Assembly: GCA_039936235.1 (NCBI GenBank)
Contig: JBDTIS010000141.1
Location: forward strand, 1-64,000
DNA: 64,000 nt
DNA from: CAHJXF01 sp039936235
GTDB taxonomy: Bacteria; Pseudomonadota; Gammaproteobacteria; Burkholderiales; Burkholderiaceae_D
Direction: 5' to 3'
The translations under genes and the position numbers were made by a program. Below, piece by piece: positions 62,385 to 64,000 of the stretch. Numbering within the stretch: position 1 is the stretch's first letter; each line of letters begins with the position of its first letter. Below the pieces are notes generated by a model that searched no databases, was not told where the DNA came from, and saw only the letters and a list, made by a program, of their open reading frames with translations.

Positions 62385-63461
62385 ATGCTCTACCGCGAAG
62401 CCGGTCAGTTCAAGACCACCTATGCCGCCGATCAGCAACTGCTGCCGATCCGCCAGGATCGCATCGCGTTCTTCGCGCTGCTCGCCGTCGTGTTCCTCGT
62501 CGTTCCGCTGTTCGTATCCGACTACTGGTTCACGGCGCTGCTGATCCCGATCCTGATCTTCTCGCTCGCGGCGATCGGCCTGAACATCCTGACCGGTTAC
62601 GCGGGCCAGCTGTCGCTCGGGTCGGCCGCATTCATGGCGGTCGGCGCGTTCGCGGCGTACAACTTCGTGCTGCGCATGCCGTGGCTGCCGCAGATCGTGT
62701 CGTTCCTGCTGGCCGGGGTCTGCGCGGCGTTGGTGGGGCTCGCGTTCGGGCTGCCGTCGGTCCGCATCAAGGGGTTCTATCTCGCGGTCGCCACGCTGGC
62801 CGCACAGTTCTTCGTGATCTGGGCGCTTCAGAAATTTCCGTGGTTCACGAACGACAGCGCGTCGGGGGTCATCAGCGCACAGCCGGTCGTCTTCTTCGGC
62901 ATCCCGATCGATTCGCCGGTGCGCAACTATGTGTTCGTGCTGGGCGTGGTCACGGTTCTCGCGCTGCTGGCGAAGAACATGGCGCGCTCGAACACCGGCC
63001 GCAAGTGGATGGCGGTGCGCGACATGGACGTGGCCGCCGAGGTCATCGGCATCCCGCTGATGCATACCAAGCTGCAGGCGTTCGCGATCAGCTCGTTCTA
63101 CTGCGGCGTGGCCGGCGCGCTGTACGCGTATTGCTACATCGGCACCGTGGAGCCGGAAGCGTTCAGCCTCGACATGTCGTTTCGCGTGCTGTTCATGATC
63201 ATCGTCGGCGGCATGGGCACGATCATGGGCGGATTCATCGGGGCGACCTTCTTCACGGTGCTGCCGATCTTCCTTTCGATCCTGATCCCCTGGACCGCCG
63301 GGCTGCTGAACCTGTCGTTCCAGCGCGCGTCGCTGACCTACATCGAGTACATGATCTTCGGTGCGCTGATCATCTTCTTCCTGATCGTCGAGCCGCACGG
63401 ACTCGCACGGCTGTGGCAGATCGGCAAGGAGAAGCTGCGCATCTGGCCGTTCCCGCACTGA
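62385..63461 (+). CDS. livM: Branched-chain-type ABC permease (LivM type), second system
   Basis: About 358 residues with eight to nine hydrophobic segments. AAIGLNILTGYAGQLSLGSAAF is the LivM signature (quoted in part: NILTGYAGQLSLGSAAF), VRDMDVAAEVIGIPLMHTK is the conserved cytoplasmic loop and IVGGMGTIMGGFIGATFF the coupling region. The open frame runs upstream through the palindrome, but ATG at 62385 fits the family start (MLYREAGQFKTTY). It precedes the second binding-protein gene. Confidence 0.92.
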   Translation: MLYREAGQFKTTYAADQQLLPIRQDRIAFFALLAVVFLVVPLFVSDYWFTALLIPILIFSLAAIGLNILTGYAGQLSLGSAAFMAVGAFAAYNFVLRMPWLPQIVSFLLAGVCAALVGLAFGLPSVRIKGFYLAVATLAAQFFVIWALQKFPWFTNDSASGVISAQPVVFFGIPIDSPVRNYVFVLGVVTVLALLAKNMARSNTGRKWMAVRDMDVAAEVIGIPLMHTKLQAFAISSFYCGVAGALYAYCYIGTVEPEAFSLDMSFRVLFMIIVGGMGTIMGGFIGATFFTVLPIFLSILIPWTAGLLNLSFQRASLTYIEYMIFGALIIFFLIVEPHGLARLWQIGKEKLRIWPFPH

Positions 63462-63526
63462 CTGGTTTCGCCAGAACACCATTCCGGCCTCGAGCGAACG
63501 GTCGGATCATTCATCAGGAGACAGAC

Positions 63527-64000
63527 ATGTTCGACAGCAAGAGAGTCCAAGGCGTGAAGGCGCTGTGCGCCGCGGCGCTCGGCATCGCGGCACTCGTCAC
63601 CAGCGCGCCGACGTTCGCGCAGGCGAACGACCAGTTCATCAGCGTGCTGTCGTTCCGCGTAGGCCCTTACGGTCCTGCCGGCGTCGGCATCTTCGGGGGC
63701 TTCATCGACTACATGACGTACATCAACGCCAAGGAAGGCGGCGTCGGTGGCGTCAAGCTGTCCTGGGAGGAGTGCGAGACCGAATACCAGGCCGCGCGCG
63801 GCGTCGAGTGCTACGAGCGCCTGAAGACCAAGAGCCCTACCAAGGGCACGTTGATCAATCCGGTGTCGACGCCGATCTCGTACGCGCTGCTCGACAAGAC
63901 GGCCGCCGACAAGGTGCCGCTGGTACAGACCGGCTACGGTCGCACCGATACGATCGACGGCCGCTACTTCCCGTGGGCCTTCCCGCTGATCACGACCTAT
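63527..64000 (+). CDS. Branched-chain-type ABC binding protein, second system, 5' part
   Basis: The first 158 residues are in the window; the gene continues past the right edge. A signal peptide (basic start MFDSKRVQGVK, cleavage after FAQA) leads to FISVLSFRVGPYGPAGVGIF and a type I periplasmic binding domain (YMTYINAKEGGVGGVKLSWE, CETEYQAARGVECYERL). AGGAG lies six bases before the ATG. It delivers the substrate of the second importer. The Cys pair near residues 83 and 94 (ECETEY and VECYER) may form a disulfide. Confidence 0.9.
   Translation, partial: MFDSKRVQGVKALCAAALGIAALVTSAPTFAQANDQFISVLSFRVGPYGPAGVGIFGGFIDYMTYINAKEGGVGGVKLSWEECETEYQAARGVECYERLKTKSPTKGTLINPVSTPISYALLDKTAADKVPLVQTGYGRTDTIDGRYFPWAFPLITTY

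Overview
The window is high-GC, gene-dense DNA from a Gram-negative bacterium, most likely a betaproteobacterium of the Burkholderiales type. The pointers are a 16-strand-type trimeric porin with an AQAQ signal-peptide end, a Bug-family solute receptor next to a gentisate dioxygenase, a PEP-CTERM surface protein, a fused isobutyryl-CoA mutase, and many branched-chain-type ABC and TRAP uptake systems. No rRNA, tRNA, CRISPR array, prophage or intact insertion sequence was seen. The long open frames antisense to genes are a by-product of GC-rich third codon positions.

Layout. 1-1421: end of a tripartite tricarboxylate receptor gene and a gentisate 1,2-dioxygenase. 1425-8187 (minus): a tightly coupled signalling operon of a CHASE3-GAF hybrid kinase with three receiver domains, CheR, CheB, a receiver-kinase and a response regulator, without any MCP. 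8413-11347: the molybdate locus modC-modB-modE (minus) and modA (plus), with three matching ModE-type operators. 11622-14725: porin, MFS exporter, PEP-CTERM protein. 14949-22818: PPK2 polyphosphate kinase, a 1165-residue receptor-like membrane protein of unknown function, and IcmF. 22867-29666: LysM lipoprotein, a lipoprotein sugar dehydrogenase coupled to a DUF2231 membrane protein, a D-threonine-aldolase-type enzyme, a FrnE-type DsbA, a VapBC toxin-antitoxin pair, a decayed Hpt gene, a GST and a VOC protein.

30130-38450: FNT channel, thioredoxin-like protein, an orphan biotin-carrier/carboxyltransferase fusion, an MscS channel, and a TAXI-TRAP transporter with its DUF1850 partner. 38410-45915: mostly small metabolic and detoxification genes (aldo/keto reductase, DUF2855, MFS, GST, PhzF, truncated RraA, VOC, SDR, EamA exporter). 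45973-52829: an acyl-CoA dehydrogenase, a PD-(D/E)XK-like protein, and a TetR-carboxyltransferase-biotin carboxylase operon headed by a perfect operator palindrome; this set would suit breakdown of a branched acyl-CoA. 53377-64000: two branched-chain-type ABC uptake systems, one with a fused permease-ATPase, on either side of an acyl-CoA ligase.

The metabolic theme is uptake of organic acids and their activation and breakdown as CoA thioesters or aromatic intermediates. The least explained item is the large membrane protein at 15899-19396. Several small genes have decayed (Hpt, RraA, a short hypothetical), and three small intergenic palindromic repeats sit in the carboxylase and transporter operons.
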